DNA of 64,000 bases, from the NCBI GenBank assembly GCA_035048485.1, contig CM068582.1, positions 35,554,096-35,618,095 on the forward strand, given 5' to 3'. The position numbers and the translations under genes are program-made. Shown here piece by piece: positions 14,108-26,800 of this stretch (its first letter is position 1; each line of letters begins with the position of its first letter). This stretch comes from Pteria penguin. Lineage: Eukaryota; Mollusca; Bivalvia; Pterioida; Pteriidae. The notes beneath the pieces are model-generated. The model was given only the letters and a program-made list of their open reading frames with translations. It was not told the DNA's origin and did not search any database.

Positions 14108-14379
14108 GAATTGATTGATTGGTTGATTTTTGTTTAACGTCACATCACGAATATTTCACGTATATGGTGACGGCATCTGCCTGATACAAATTTTGACTTT
14201 TGCAACGGACCCACCCGAACCAGTGAGGGATCTTTAACGTGTCATGCACACCACGACACGAGGCCTCGGTTTTTACTTCCTTATCCGAAAGACAGGACAT
14301 CGGCATGACCAAAGCGGGACTCGAACCCCGGCCTCCCGATCAGGAGACGAGCGCGATAACACTAGGCAACACCGGCTTA
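14108..14379 (-). mobile_element. tRNA-derived SINE (family A), full length with TSD
   Basis: Reverse-strand copy of the element at 6839-7102. The tRNA-like B-box (complement of GGACTCGAACCCC) lies near 14320 and the tail is at the left end. It is flanked by a perfect 12-bp duplication, CAAAATATTAAC, at 14096-14107 and 14380-14391. To its right lies a family B SINE remnant, so this is a second SINE-into-SINE insertion. Confidence 0.92.
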
Positions 14380-14384
14380 CAAAA

Positions 14385-14500
14385 TATTAACCAAGAAAGC
14401 CTCTTAAACTTATGGCAATATACGGGAATCGAGCCCTGACTGTCTTCATAGCAACCCATTCGCTTAACAATAACACAAACTGCCCAGATTCGATGAAACA
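14385..14500 (-). mobile_element. tRNA-derived SINE (family B), partial
   Basis: On the minus strand it reads GTTAAGCGAATGGGTTGC (A-box side), GGCTCGATTCCCG (B-box) and then TTTAAGAGGCTTTCTTGG, matching the family B body. The family A SINE interrupts it just after this point. Confidence 0.7.
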
Positions 14501-15260
14501 GTGCATGTAGCTTACTATTGGTATGATTTGATAGCTTCATGGTCACAGAAAGGACGATTATCTATAAACTACGAGTAGATAGTCTTCATTTTCATTTTAG
14601 TGAAATATGTTGAACAAAGACAAAATGATGACATCTTCAAAATAGACACAAAGTTCATATCTTAGTACTAATCTATACGTCTACATATCTATGCATCGGC
14701 AGTTGAATCGTTTTGCGGTTTTCGGGGAAGGGATTTTAATCTTCTAAGATTTTATCATTTAAATGTTTGAAACAATTTATTTTTATATAACAGGAACCAT
14801 AAAGTATATTTGTGTCGATATCAATGTATTTTTTACTACATTTTTTATTAACACTTAAAACAAAATAACAGATAATGGCTAAAACGTTTCATTGCATGTA
14901 TAGGAATGTCTTCCGTGAATACATTTTTAATAACAAGAAACTTGCTCGAGATAGAAACACCTTAAATACTTATCACTGCTTTGTTTAAAAAACATTTAAA
15001 GTGAATTTTATTAATTTTACTTCTAGAATTGTGAATAAATTTGAACAAGCAAACCAAAGCAAAACAAAATTCGATGTTTAACAGATATTTTAAAAATCAT
15101 TTCTCAATTTTGTATTATTATCAGGTCTGCCTTCAATGGGCAAAACCATTTTTAAAATTTATTTTCTGTTTTATTGCTGCTCTGAGTGCCTTAAAGCATT
15201 TTGAAACAAAATTAAGTTGCCCTTGTTGATATTGAAAAAGCGAAAATTTGAAAAAAATCA

Positions 15261-15300
<40 letters not shown>

Positions 15301-16155
15301 GCGATAGAAAACTAAACACACTAAAGCAGTTAACATTTCCTTCCTCGGTCACTGTGCAACGATAGATAACTCTTGTTAATATTTTTAAACGTGCGCATGT
15401 TAACTTCGCTCTTTCCATTTGCTTATGCGTATGAGGATGTTTAGTGTAAATACCCAAATTAAGCTGGAGGGTGAAGTTCATTAACTTTGAAGTCTAAATA
15501 GCCCAACAGCAAAAATCTCCCAGGCACCTTACCTTTTCCTGTACCAAAATGTTTGTCTCTTGTGTTCCTGCACATGCTGGTATACAGACTCGTAGACACA
15601 GAACTATGACATTAATCAATAATGAATTGGTAACATTAATGTAAAAACTAAAAATACTCTGAAAATTTGAAAAATTTATTACCTTCATTTTTTTTAATAA
15701 AACTGACATTATAATTGTATTAATACAACATACACATAGTAAAGACTATAAAATGTAATAAATTATCAACGAAAACAAGGGACGGAATGTTTTCATAACA
15801 TAACATTAGTGTAAACAAGAAAAAGTGATCATAATTTTCATAAATATCTTCTTAAATGTAACATATGCTCAATATTTCTGATACAAAATAAATTGTCTAA
15901 TTGAGTGGAGCATGTTTGTGTAGGATGATACAGAAGCTGAATGACTCTTCTTAATTTATTAACAAAATGTGAACAACAATACTTGTTTAACAAGGGTCTG
16001 GCTTTACAAGAGAAAAACACAATATGATAAATATTATATGTACATCACATTACTTCATGAACTTATTTGATATCAATATGTGGATAGACTTAAGAAACAA
16101 AAATAATAATAATAATGATAATAATAATAATAATATAATAATTGCAAGATAAAAA
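14501..16155. other. Intergenic, no gene recognised
   Basis: AT-rich sequence with a (TA)n tract at about 15259-15300 and an (AAT)n tract at about 16102-16140. No conserved coding signal was seen. Confidence 0.55.
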
Positions 16156-16159
16156 GAAA

Positions 16160-16405
16160 ACAAGCTGTGTTTGTGAAACACTAATGCCCACGGCAGCAAC
16201 AAAGTCCAAAAAAGTTATTTTAAGCATGAAGGTCATTGTCAAGGTCAAAAGGTCATCGACCTTGGTATTGTTTGAAAGGGCTTCATTAGTTGAGTATGCA
16301 TGTCAAATATGAAGTCTCTAAACCTCACAGTTCTAAAGTTATAGCCAGGTTAAAGTTGACAATAGACAGACAAACAGACAGGACAAAAACAGAATGCCCC
16401 CAATC
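16160..16405 (+). repeat. Dispersed repeat with AGGTCA-type words
   Basis: Second copy of the repeat at 9255-9545, including TCAAGGTCAAAAGGTCATCG and a short GACAGACAAACAGACAGGAC tail. The class is unknown; it appears non-coding. Confidence 0.85.
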
Positions 16406-16789
16406 TATAGATCCGGGGACATAGATGTGTCTTGCTTGTAAATCCATAAATAACATAGTCTGCAAATGTAAGAAAATGTATCTACCAAGATAATGAACAA
16501 ACTGCAAATTTACAAGAAATAAAAGAAATTATTGACAAATGGAAAGCATGTATATTTAAATACATTTATTTGGTAGTGGATACCTTTTCATTGTCTGGAG
16601 TAGGCAGTCTTTGGATAGCACTTGACTTTGAGTCCAATTAACAACAATAACTTGAACTTTGCTTAAAATTTTGAAGTAGAAAATAATTTGTTTTGACAAC
16701 TTAAAAAAGCATTGTCAATGTGCAAATCAATAAAAGAAGACAACAAATATTAGCACTAAATGTCACAATACATTTTACACAAGTTTACA

Positions 16790-18095
16790 CTAACTGAGAT
16801 GAGACAAGGAATGATCATGTAAGTAACAGGTGAAAAACCAACTTGGTACTATATACACATAATAACGATGACTGAGATTACACGCAGGTAAGTAAACAAG
16901 TGACCAGGTTTACACTAGTACTTAACATATAACCTTCACAGTGAGATAAGGGCAAGACAGATCACCTGCTTAAAAAAAGACCAGACATGACAAGTACTAA
17001 ATACAACACTTCAAGTTCACAATGATAATAGGAATGGACTAACTCGGTAAGTAGCTTACCAAGCCCATACTTTATTAAACACATCACTTTCACACTGAGA
17101 TATGATCACATTGAGATTTAATCAGATTGAGATATAATCACACTGAGATATGAATAAGACAGATCAGGTAATTAACAAGTGTCCAAGACAACAGAAGTAA
17201 TAAACACCTGTCATCACATTCACACTGAGACATGGACAGGACTAAATCTTATAGGTAGCTCTCTTGGGCCACACTTATACTAAACATATCACATTCACAC
17301 TGAGACGTAAATAAGACATATCAGGTAATTAACAAGTGTCCAAGACAACAGAAGTAATAAACACTTGTCATCACGTTCACACTGAGATATGGACAGGGCT
17401 AAATCCTATAGGTAGCTCTCTTGGGCCACACTTATACTAAACATATCACATTCACACTGAGTTGTAAATAAGACAGATCAGGTAATGAACAAGTGTCCAA
17501 GACAACAGAAGTAATAAACACTTGTTATCACGTTCACACTGAGATATGGACAGGGCTAAACCCTATAGGTAGCTCTCTTAGGCCACACTTATACTAAACA
17601 TATCACATTCACACTGAGATGTAAATAAGACAGGTCAGGTAATGAACAAGTGTCCAAGACAACAGAAGTAATAAACACTTGTCATCACGTTCACACTGAG
17701 ATATGGACAGGGCTAAACCCTATAGGTAGCTCTCTTAGGCCACACTAATACTAAACATATCATATTCACACTGAGATGTAAATAAGACAGATCAGGTAAT
17801 GAACAAGTGTCCAAGACAACAGAAGTAATAAACACTTGTCATCACGTTCACACTGAGACATGGACAGGACTAAATCCTATAGGTAGCTCTCTTAGGCCAC
17901 ACTAATACTAAACATATCACATTCACACTGAGATATAAATAAGACAGATCAGGTAATTAACAGGTGATCAAGACAACAAAGATACTAATCACTTCTCAAC
18001 ACAATCACACTGAGATATGAACAAGACTACTCCAGTATGAAGCATACTTAAACCATACTAGTACTAAACACATCTCATCATGTTCACACCGAGAT
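16790..18095. repeat. Satellite-like tandem array, 157-bp unit
   Basis: The word TAAACATATC recurs at 17281, 17438, 17595, 17752 and 17909, an exact 157-bp spacing. Central copies are nearly identical and the outer copies are progressively diverged. One left-hand unit (about 17076-17281) is enlarged by a 48-bp block of short TCACATTGAGAT-like subrepeats. Each 157-bp unit has two related halves of about 78 bp, both beginning ATCACRTTCACACTGAGA, so the unit looks like a dimer. Confidence 0.93.
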
Positions 18096-18340
18096 ACAAT
18101 AACAATATTAGTGACAGAACTGCACTAGACTTGTAGTCAATATTTTCTTGCATATACTCTAGTAATATTTTTCCATTTAAACCCTATAAATCATGCATTA
18201 ATGAGCAATAAAAACTTATTGTATTGACAAATAAAATTTATCACAGAGATTAGTAGTAGAAAGGTTTTAAGTTTGACTGGTCAATATGGCAAAGTTTTAA
18301 TTGCAGAATAATACATGACCTACTGTTCATTACATAGCTT

Positions 18341-18600
18341 TTTTCTCAGCATTAAAGTTAACTTTAAGGAAGAAACAGTCGTGCAGTGGATGATTCTTCC
18401 ATTTGTAAAAGATACATACTTGCCCAATTAATAAAGGATGTATTGTCAAACAAAGATCAGAAAATTCAACCACACGCAAATCCAGAAGAAACCCTTTAAA
18501 TTGTACTGCTTGGAGAAAAAATACAAAAAAATAAATACCCTACCTACCTTGCCACTTTTTTGAGACCCAATTATCTGAGAAACATAGAATTAATTATACA
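18341..18600 (+). repeat. Dispersed repeat related to 40313-40715 (inverted)
   Basis: It shares, in opposite orientation to the copy at 40.3 kb, the words TTAAAGTTAACTTTAAGGAA, GAAGAAACAGTCGTGC, AATAAATACCCTACCTACCT and CCAATTATCTGAGAAACA. It ends CATAGAATTAATT. The middle is shorter than in the other copy. Confidence 0.8.
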
Positions 18601-19984
18601 TGGTCTAATTATACTTGTAGCAACAATTTTTATACTTTCAGTTAAAACAAAATCCATATTGATATAATTATGTACAACACTTGACAAAAATCTCTTCTGT
18701 TTACATTTTCCTGATCTTACACACATGGTTATACAGTATTGTTGGAGTTGTCTTTCTTTTGAAAATTTGCATATAGCAAGAGCAAAATTAGCGAAATAGG
18801 TTGTTTGGAGAGTTGAATGCCTTCTGGTTTCTCATACTGTGTCCAAAAGTAAGAAAATCAGTCACAAATGGACGCACACCACTTGATACTTGTTTACTAT
18901 TGTGCTAGCAAATGAATTATATACCGACCCAATGGCTTCATTTCGGGTTTCTTAGTGTGAAGTAAAATTTTAGTAGTAGGACATGAAAATGACTTCATGT
19001 TTTCTGAGAGTTTTGAATTTCAGTAGTTTAAATTTAAAAACTTGGAGAATATAACATTGAAACGTAAAGAAATGATGTTAATACCGCACAATTACTTGAA
19101 GTTTCTAGAATATTTTAAGCTATCAATGCTCAAATTGTCAACTACTTTTACTGACGATTCAAAAATAATATAACTTGACCTATCTATCTTGAGAAATACT
19201 GTTCCATAGAAAGTGCACTTCCAACATGCAAATCATAACAATTCTGATATTGCTAAGCAAAACATGAAATTAGCACAGTTTAATACACTTCAATGTTTTG
19301 AAATGACCTATACAGTTTATTATTATAGTAAAATATTGATATATTAACTCCAAGACTGGCACTGCAATGTAAGCAAAATATCATACATCACTTACACTTC
19401 ATATTTTATGAACTAGCATTTGGTAAAATTTGCACAACATGCTCAATGTACTTGATAATGACAATATCACCATCAGTGGCAAGATGTAAGTAAATCTAAC
19501 AATGAAAATACGGAATGATTTAAATAAAATATCTTGATAAATATCTATTTGGTATTCTTAAACATAAATCCTCTGATAATCTGCATTAATTGAGATCCAT
19601 GATGGTTTATAGTTACCATAATGTCATGAAATACTAAACTTATTTCAAAGTGTCACAGAAAGTGAAATAGAACAGCTAGTCCCACTCTTCATATGATAAG
19701 AACTGTTCCTGGTATGTTAACGAAAGAAATACCTCTTACATACATCTCTATCCGAAAAACATATTTTCTTGTCGTCATAAGATTTTCAATCTAGCATTTC
19801 CCTGATTAAGGATCTTTCTTTGGTATCTAACTTTTTCATCTCTAATCCAAACACGTCCCTTGACGCTGCAATGTAAGCAAAATATTATGTATCTTTTATG
19901 CTTATTACAGTAAGTATGCACTCCGATATGAGTTACATTTTCAAACAGACAATAGCTGTTTACTTGTATGATTAAGGGCACATT
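18601..19984. other. Intergenic, nothing recognised
   Basis: AT-rich sequence downstream of the HEAT-repeat gene. No exon or repeat was recognised. Confidence 0.5.
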
Positions 19985-20245
19985 CACTGAAGTGGTTAAG
20001 CAATTTGCATGTGGCTGGCCTTGTAGGAACCAAGAGGGGGTCCAGCCCTCTCACCTTTTTGGTTGATCATGGTTCAATTTTTCATCACGTTGGCCCTTCA
20101 CTTTTGAAATGTGTGGTGCAGGGTTCGATTTCCGTATAGTGCCATTATGCTTCATAGGTTGGTTACCTTCTGGTTCCATGTCTTGATATGAGTGAAAAAT
20201 CATTGAAAGTGATGCAAAATCTTATAAACCAACATATCAATGTAG
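19985..20245 (+). mobile_element. tRNA-derived SINE (family B), diverged
   Basis: Contains AGTGGTTAAGCAATTTGC (A-box side), GGGTTCGATTTCC (B-box), and the body words GGTTGGTTACCTTC, GGTTCCATGTCTTGATATGA and GTGAAAAATCATTGAAA found in other family B copies. The head appears extended or rearranged. Confidence 0.6.
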
Positions 20246-20541
20246 TTAATAAGTAAATAACACAATAATAAGTTATGGTTCAATCTCATACTTCAACAGT
20301 AGCTGTGAAGGTTTCCAATGTAATGGACTTACTACATACCATTTATAATTCTTTAATGATGTATGTGCCAAGTCTGACTTTCATAAGGCACCACAAAATC
20401 AATTTCATATTAAGACACCCATAGAAGTTACGGCATTCCAATCTAATGCCTAATAGTCACTCATTGTGATAAGCAACTTCAGGGTCCATCATAAAATGTA
20501 ATAAAGTAAGAAAATATTCCATGTAAATTCTTTCATCTGAA

Positions 20542-20547
20542 TTTATT
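20542..20547 (-). promoter_or_regulatory. Candidate polyadenylation signal
   Basis: Minus-strand AATAAA about 320 bp past the stop codon of the HEAT-repeat gene. Position and orientation fit, but such hexamers are frequent in this AT-rich DNA. Confidence 0.3.
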
Positions 20548-20869
20548 CCATATTTTAAATTCTATTAAACAATAATACAAAGATGATTTAATTTCATTCA
20601 TGAATAGAACAAAATTCAATAAGTCACTGCTAAATAGAAAAACGTGAAACTCTGACTTCAATATTTTCTCACTTTATGGTGCCTGAATCAGGTTATAATC
20701 ATTAAAAACTTGTTAAATTACATCTATAACTTTCAAATCACAAGCTTTTCAGATGTCTACATCCCATCTGATCAACAAATGTAAGAACTCTATTTTCTCT
20801 CTTGAACTCATGAGAAAACCTCAATCTCAAATTGTGAAAGATATTATGTATATCATTTTACATAAATCA

Positions 20870-23800
20870 TTACTTCTCACCATTATCACATAATTTCCGG
20901 AGTTTCTGCAAAAATTCTCCAAATGCTGAATTCAAGGCTGACTGTGTCTGGATAAAGGTATTACATGAAATGTTACATAATGCGTTTACATTTTACATCT
21001 GATAACATTAATGAAAAGAACTGATAAACATAAAGCATGAAAGCGTATTCTTATCATAGAATAATCTGTAAAAGCTATTATAAGTGTACTGTCTTGAAGA
21101 AATGTCTTCTGGCATTGTTTCATGGTTAAACATATGTTATAAACATTCAAAAGATCAAAAGCTTAAGCACATAGTTACCTCGTCTTGGTCTTCATCCCAG
21201 CTATCCCAGTCTGAACTGTCTCCCTCCTCACTTGGAGAAGCAGACTTAGGAGCACCTTTATCACTGTGTTGACTATGGGAGCTAAGCCGACCTGAAGGGA
21301 GGCTATTGTTGCTTAGATTTAGGGTCAAACATTCGGGAAATGTACTTGGGCTTCCTTAAAATATAACATGAAACCAGTGAGAAAAGCATTTCTCATCAAA
21401 AAGAATTTTAGCAATTTGTCTATTACACATTCATAATCATTAAAATTCAAAAGTATAGCAATACAAATATCAATTAAGAAATGAATATTTTTTAACAATT
21501 ACATGCACACGAAGCTGGATTCACAGACCTTGGGGGGCCCATTTGCAGACCACATTGACTCTTCACTGATTTATTTCATTGAAATCATTATGACAGATGT
21601 TACTGCTCAGAACCATTAAGCTCTCATCATTCTGTTTTCTTGTAAGAATGTTCATACATTGTATATATTGGTCTAGTTTAAGACTGTCACCAGTTGAACT
21701 CTTCACTAAGAGAACACAAGCTACTAGGCAATTTCATTTGATGTCTTGGCTATTTCTGTGTGAAAATCCATGGTGAAAATTTCAGTGTGTTTTGATACCA
21801 GTTGTTTAAATGTACAGCAACGTCAATTAAAAATTTCATAACAAATATTTAGCACTGATATAAAATGGAATAATTATAATAATAATCACACGTTTTGTAG
21901 AGATTTTCTCAAAACAGTTTCAGGTTGTACAGTTGGTCTGTAAGGTCATTGAGTATTTATACACTTACAACGATTTTTCAGTCATTTGTTAAATGGAAAA
22001 GGGAGGTAACCAACTTATTAAATATATATAGTGAATCATTCAAACCCAGATCACTTGCACTGCGAGTCAAGCATTATACCACTACACTAAGCTGCTCGTT
22101 AACTTATTCAGCATTGTATGTAAGTATGTATTACCTATGACAACAGCATCATCTGGATCTAGATCATGCAGTGATTCTGTGCTATTTGACATTGGAATGT
22201 CATTGGACAGCAGAGAGAGGTCATCATCTGGTCTAGGGGAATGCTCAACACTAAAGTAAATACCCTACAAATAGAATAAATTTTCAGATAACAATTGGTG
22301 TTTGTCACTAATATTAACATTTGTACACTTTGATAATGAATTTTAAATGAGAGGAACAAAAAATGAAAGAGGATGAGAAAGTGAAAACTGAATCTTCTTT
22401 CCTTGATATATTGATTCCATATAAAAAGCATTTAGATTTCTCAACAAGGACAACTTCAAAGGTCCTAGATAAAAAAGTTCAAATTCGCAGGAGTTTGATT
22501 TAAACATGAAAATGAAACTTCCATATACTTATATTACTTATAACCAAGACTTCACATGAAGTAAGAGTTATCCATGTTCTACAGTATGTAAATCAATGGC
22601 ACAAATGCATGTTGTTACCTCACTGATTCTGGAGCAAATCGCCACTAGAATATGTCGAAGATGTTTCACAGGATTGATTGGCTTACACAAGACAAGATAA
22701 CAGTTCAATACTTTCTGTATAAGATGAACATCGGAACTCTGTAAAAATTTCAGATTACTTAGAATGTGAATATATAAATACAAAAATGTCTGAAGGTAAA
22801 ACAAAAACATCAAATTTCATTGTTTAACTTAATAGTAAAGTACCCATAATTTATTCTTTCTGAAGAGAATAAAATCCTCAAAGTCATATGAAAAACTTTT
22901 ACATAGGAATTGTCTTTTTGATTAAAAAAAGGATGTTCTATTATTACAAACCTTTAATGTGACAATAGCAGCAAGTTCCTTCAGTGTCAGATGTAAACAC
23001 TTTAAACACAAATGACGTTGTTCTTCAGACCTTACTCCTTGTGTGTGTTCTACTACTCTACTTCCCACACAACTCAAACTGAAACAAATGCAGGACATGT
23101 TGGTTTGTGTGTACAGCTCTGTTTGTTGCATTAAGCAGTATCACCATCTTGTATATACATTTATACACATCCATGCTTTAAACATGTAAGATTCTTTACT
23201 TTTTATTGCACGAAAAACGTCATCATCAACAAACTATACATATGTAACTAATCCATGTGTTTATACAGATAATTACACAGATAATTAATTGTATCAAAAT
23301 GTAACTTCTTCTCACACTGAGAGCTGAGTATATCTGTTTCTTTAAAATTGAAAGTTTATATAAGACCCCTTCATAACTCAGTGAAACAAATTAAGCTATA
23401 AAAATTCAATTCAACCATTAGAGACATTTCGCAGCAGAGGTCACAGCTATGAACCGGCATAAATATTTCAACTCTTACCAATCTGATAATGCTTTACACA
23501 TATGTGTATCTTCCAGCAATAAGCCAGTATAATGGGCAAGAATTGGCAACAGAGAGCAGATGCTCTCTACTGGTAAACTCTGAAGGAAATTCTTAATCTC
23601 ATGATGTACTTCTCCAATGAAACACTTCTCTACCTGGAAGGATTAACCAGTGTACATGTTACATACTGAGGATTAACCAGCGTACATGTTACATACTGAG
23701 GATTAACCAGTGTACATGTTACAATCTGAGGATTAACCAGCATACATGTTACATACTGAGGATTAACCAGTGTACATGTTACATACTGAGGATTAACCAG

Positions 23801-26800
23801 CGTACATGTTACATACTGAGGATTAACCAGTGTACATGTTACAATCTGAGGATTAACCAGTGTACATGTTACATACTGAGGATTAACCAGTGTACATGTT
23901 ACATACTGAGGATTAACCAGCGTACATGTTACATACTGAGGATTAACCAGTGTACATGTTACATACTGAGGATTAACCAGCGTACATGTTACATACTGAG
24001 GATTAACCAGTTTACATGTTACATACTGAGGATTAACCGGTGTACATGTTACATACTGAGGATTAACCGGTGTACATGTTACATACTGAGGATTAACCAG
24101 TGTACATGTTACATACTGAGGATTAACCAGCATACATGTTACATACTGAGGATTAACCAGTGTACATGTTACATACTGAGGATTAACCAGCGTACATGTT
24201 ACATACTGAGGATTAACCAGTGTACATGTTACAATCTGAGGATTAACCAGCGTACATGTTACATACTGAGGATTAACCAGTGTACATGTTACATACTGAG
24301 GATTAACCAGCGTACATGTTACATACTGAGGATTAACCAGTGTACATGTTACATACTGAGGATTAACCAGCGTACATGTTACATACTGAGGATTAACCAG
24401 TTTACATGTTACATACTGAGGATTAACCGGTGTACATGTTACATACTGAGGATTAACCGGTGTACATGTTACATACTGAGGATTAACCAGTGTACATGTT
24501 ACATACTGAGGATTAACCAGTGTACATGTTACATACTGAGGATTAACCAGTGTACATGTTACATACTGATGATTAACCGGTGTACATGTTACATACTGAG
24601 GATTAGTGATGAGTAGCAAACGAGAACACTCTATAATGTGATATTTACAAAATTTAATACAATATGACAGCCATTTCTAGATTCATAAGTATTCAATATT
24701 ATACAAGTAAGTAACTGTATATAAATATATGTAGTCTAAGATTCTCTGCCCTTCTCTCACTTTTGATATTGGCGGTTTGTGGGGGAGGGTCAGCGGGACT
24801 TTGTTCATCAAAAGATAGAATCTCAGCGATACCACCTGGTATTGGGATGTACAAGCATCTGGCGATAAATAAAGGTTTGCACAGCAAACTCGCAACCTCT
24901 AATCCAATGAATCACCATTTAACTTACTCCATCATAGCGATATCTTTTCCAAATAAGATCTATAACTTCTGCTAGCTGACGTTTTATCTGAAAATACTGT
25001 AAGATTCTCCGCTTTGCTATTTGTGTATACAGTATGATGTAAGATCTAACAGAATGTGACTTTGCATTCGTGACACTTCAGCAGCTGACACATTTTTATA
25101 AAAAAAAACCCCAGAGGCAACCTTGAATTCGGCTTCTTTGCATTCTGTGAGATCTGACATCATACTACCGTATTCACTCGTGTATAACACGCACTTTTTT
25201 CATAAAATCTGACTTCGATTTTCCAGATGCGTATTATACATGAGATCTAAAACAAGAACCTTATTTCCAGATGTAAGAATTCATATTTCCACAGCGATAT
25301 TGCTGTAAATGTCCGCTGACAACAATCAGAACATGACCATTAGACTTTGGAACCCTTACTTGACCAATGAAATGGATTTTATACACTTGATAAAGAAATT
25401 TTATTACAGTTTTACCTCCATGTGTTGAACACTTTACAATATGCACTAAAATGAAGATTTTTTTTTTACGAATGAGGCTAGCATATTTTAAAATAACAAG
25501 TCGCCATACAATCCAGTTACTTTATCATCGTCAATCCAGGTAAAATGGCTTCATGGTCAAACAATCAGTCATTACCGTACACCCCACTGGGATAATTGGT
25601 TTTTCACATTTCTTCTACCTTTACAGCTGTGTTAATCATTTTACTTTGTACAAACATTGACACTTCGAGATAACGAGTGTAAAATAGATACAAAATGGCA
25701 GCTTTGCTTCATTATCAGTATTTTATCAAGAATACTGACTACAGTGGCTAATTGTTACAATTTTATTAACCATTCTTTACAGTTTGGATCACAAATTAAT
25801 TTTATCACGGTTATTGGATTTATCCCAGTCACTGAATATCCTAAGGTTCAGGCGTGTAACCAATTGTGTTTTCCGTAAAGTAAAGTCTGTAATACAGATT
25901 TTTTCTAGGTAAACTTTAAGTTCTTGACACTTGCTTATGCGGCAATTTTACCTGCGTATTATACACGAGATGCCGACTTTTTCTCCAATTATTTTCCAAA
26001 AGTTGTGGTACGTATTAACCACGGATGTGTACTATACACGAGTGAATACGGTATATACACTAAAGTCTTTCTGACACTCTTCTACAAACCACCTATATCA
26101 AAAGTAGGAGAAGAGCAGAAAATCTCAGACTAATATATATATAACAATTGCATTTTTATCTACATTTCTGTGTTATTGCTCAGTACTTTTATACTTTAGC
26201 TCACCTGTTTGGCACATTGTAGTTTGTTATCTGGCTTTACAAGACAACAGCTGCAAGATACAAGATATGAATGCGTAACATCTAAGCTTCTAGATGGCAA
26301 CCAATGTTGAAATTTTGCAAAAAATAGGTCATATTCAAGGACACAAAGTAAAACAAAACTTAAGTGTCAATAAAAGGATACTGACACATGAAGTACACAT
26401 GTGAAATATCAAAGTCTCATCTGAAAATGTTTTTTAGAAAGTAGATTAAAGTCTAGGTCACAAGTCTGAAACCATGATAAATATTTGTTTTTCGAAATCT
26501 TCCACTTCTGTCTTAAAAGTATAATGTTTATCATAGATACATTCAAATATGGCTTGTTGTCAGTCTTTACAGCAAAATGGGAAATCACCAGCAAATTTCA
26601 GATGTGTAAAAAGTCACTAACAAGTGCAAAAACTGACCACCGACTGTTTGACTGTTTCCAACAGGTATACATTTACCATAAATATACTGTTGGAAACCTT
26701 TATTTTCCTTGCTCTACTGACACATCACCAGGAAAACTATGTTTCTAAATGAATAACTACAATATTCCTGTTGATATCATTCAAACACTGTACGTTTATC

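Larger units (their letters stand above)
24732..26132. mobile_element. Outer inverted-repeat element (about 56-bp ends), host to two nested insertions
   Basis: The left end 24732-24787 (TAGTCTAAGATTCTCTGCCC...) and the reverse complement of 26077-26132 (TAGTCTGAGATTTTCTGCTC...) match at roughly 80%, both including CACTTTTGATAT or ACTTTTGATAT and GGTTTGT. The ends abut TA-rich sequence. It lies in intron 22 and contains the elements at 25031-25166 and 25168-26051. Confidence 0.75.

Noticed and set aside
23641..24606. CRISPR-like regular 30-bp repeat
   Set aside because: Units are head-to-tail with no unique spacers, no leader and no cas genes, in a eukaryotic intron.
23630..24619. 329-codon open frame encoding a TLVNPQYVTC decapeptide repeat
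   Set aside because: A by-product of a 30-bp tandem repeat whose length is a multiple of three. It lies in intron 22, has stop codons at its edge and no independent gene signals.
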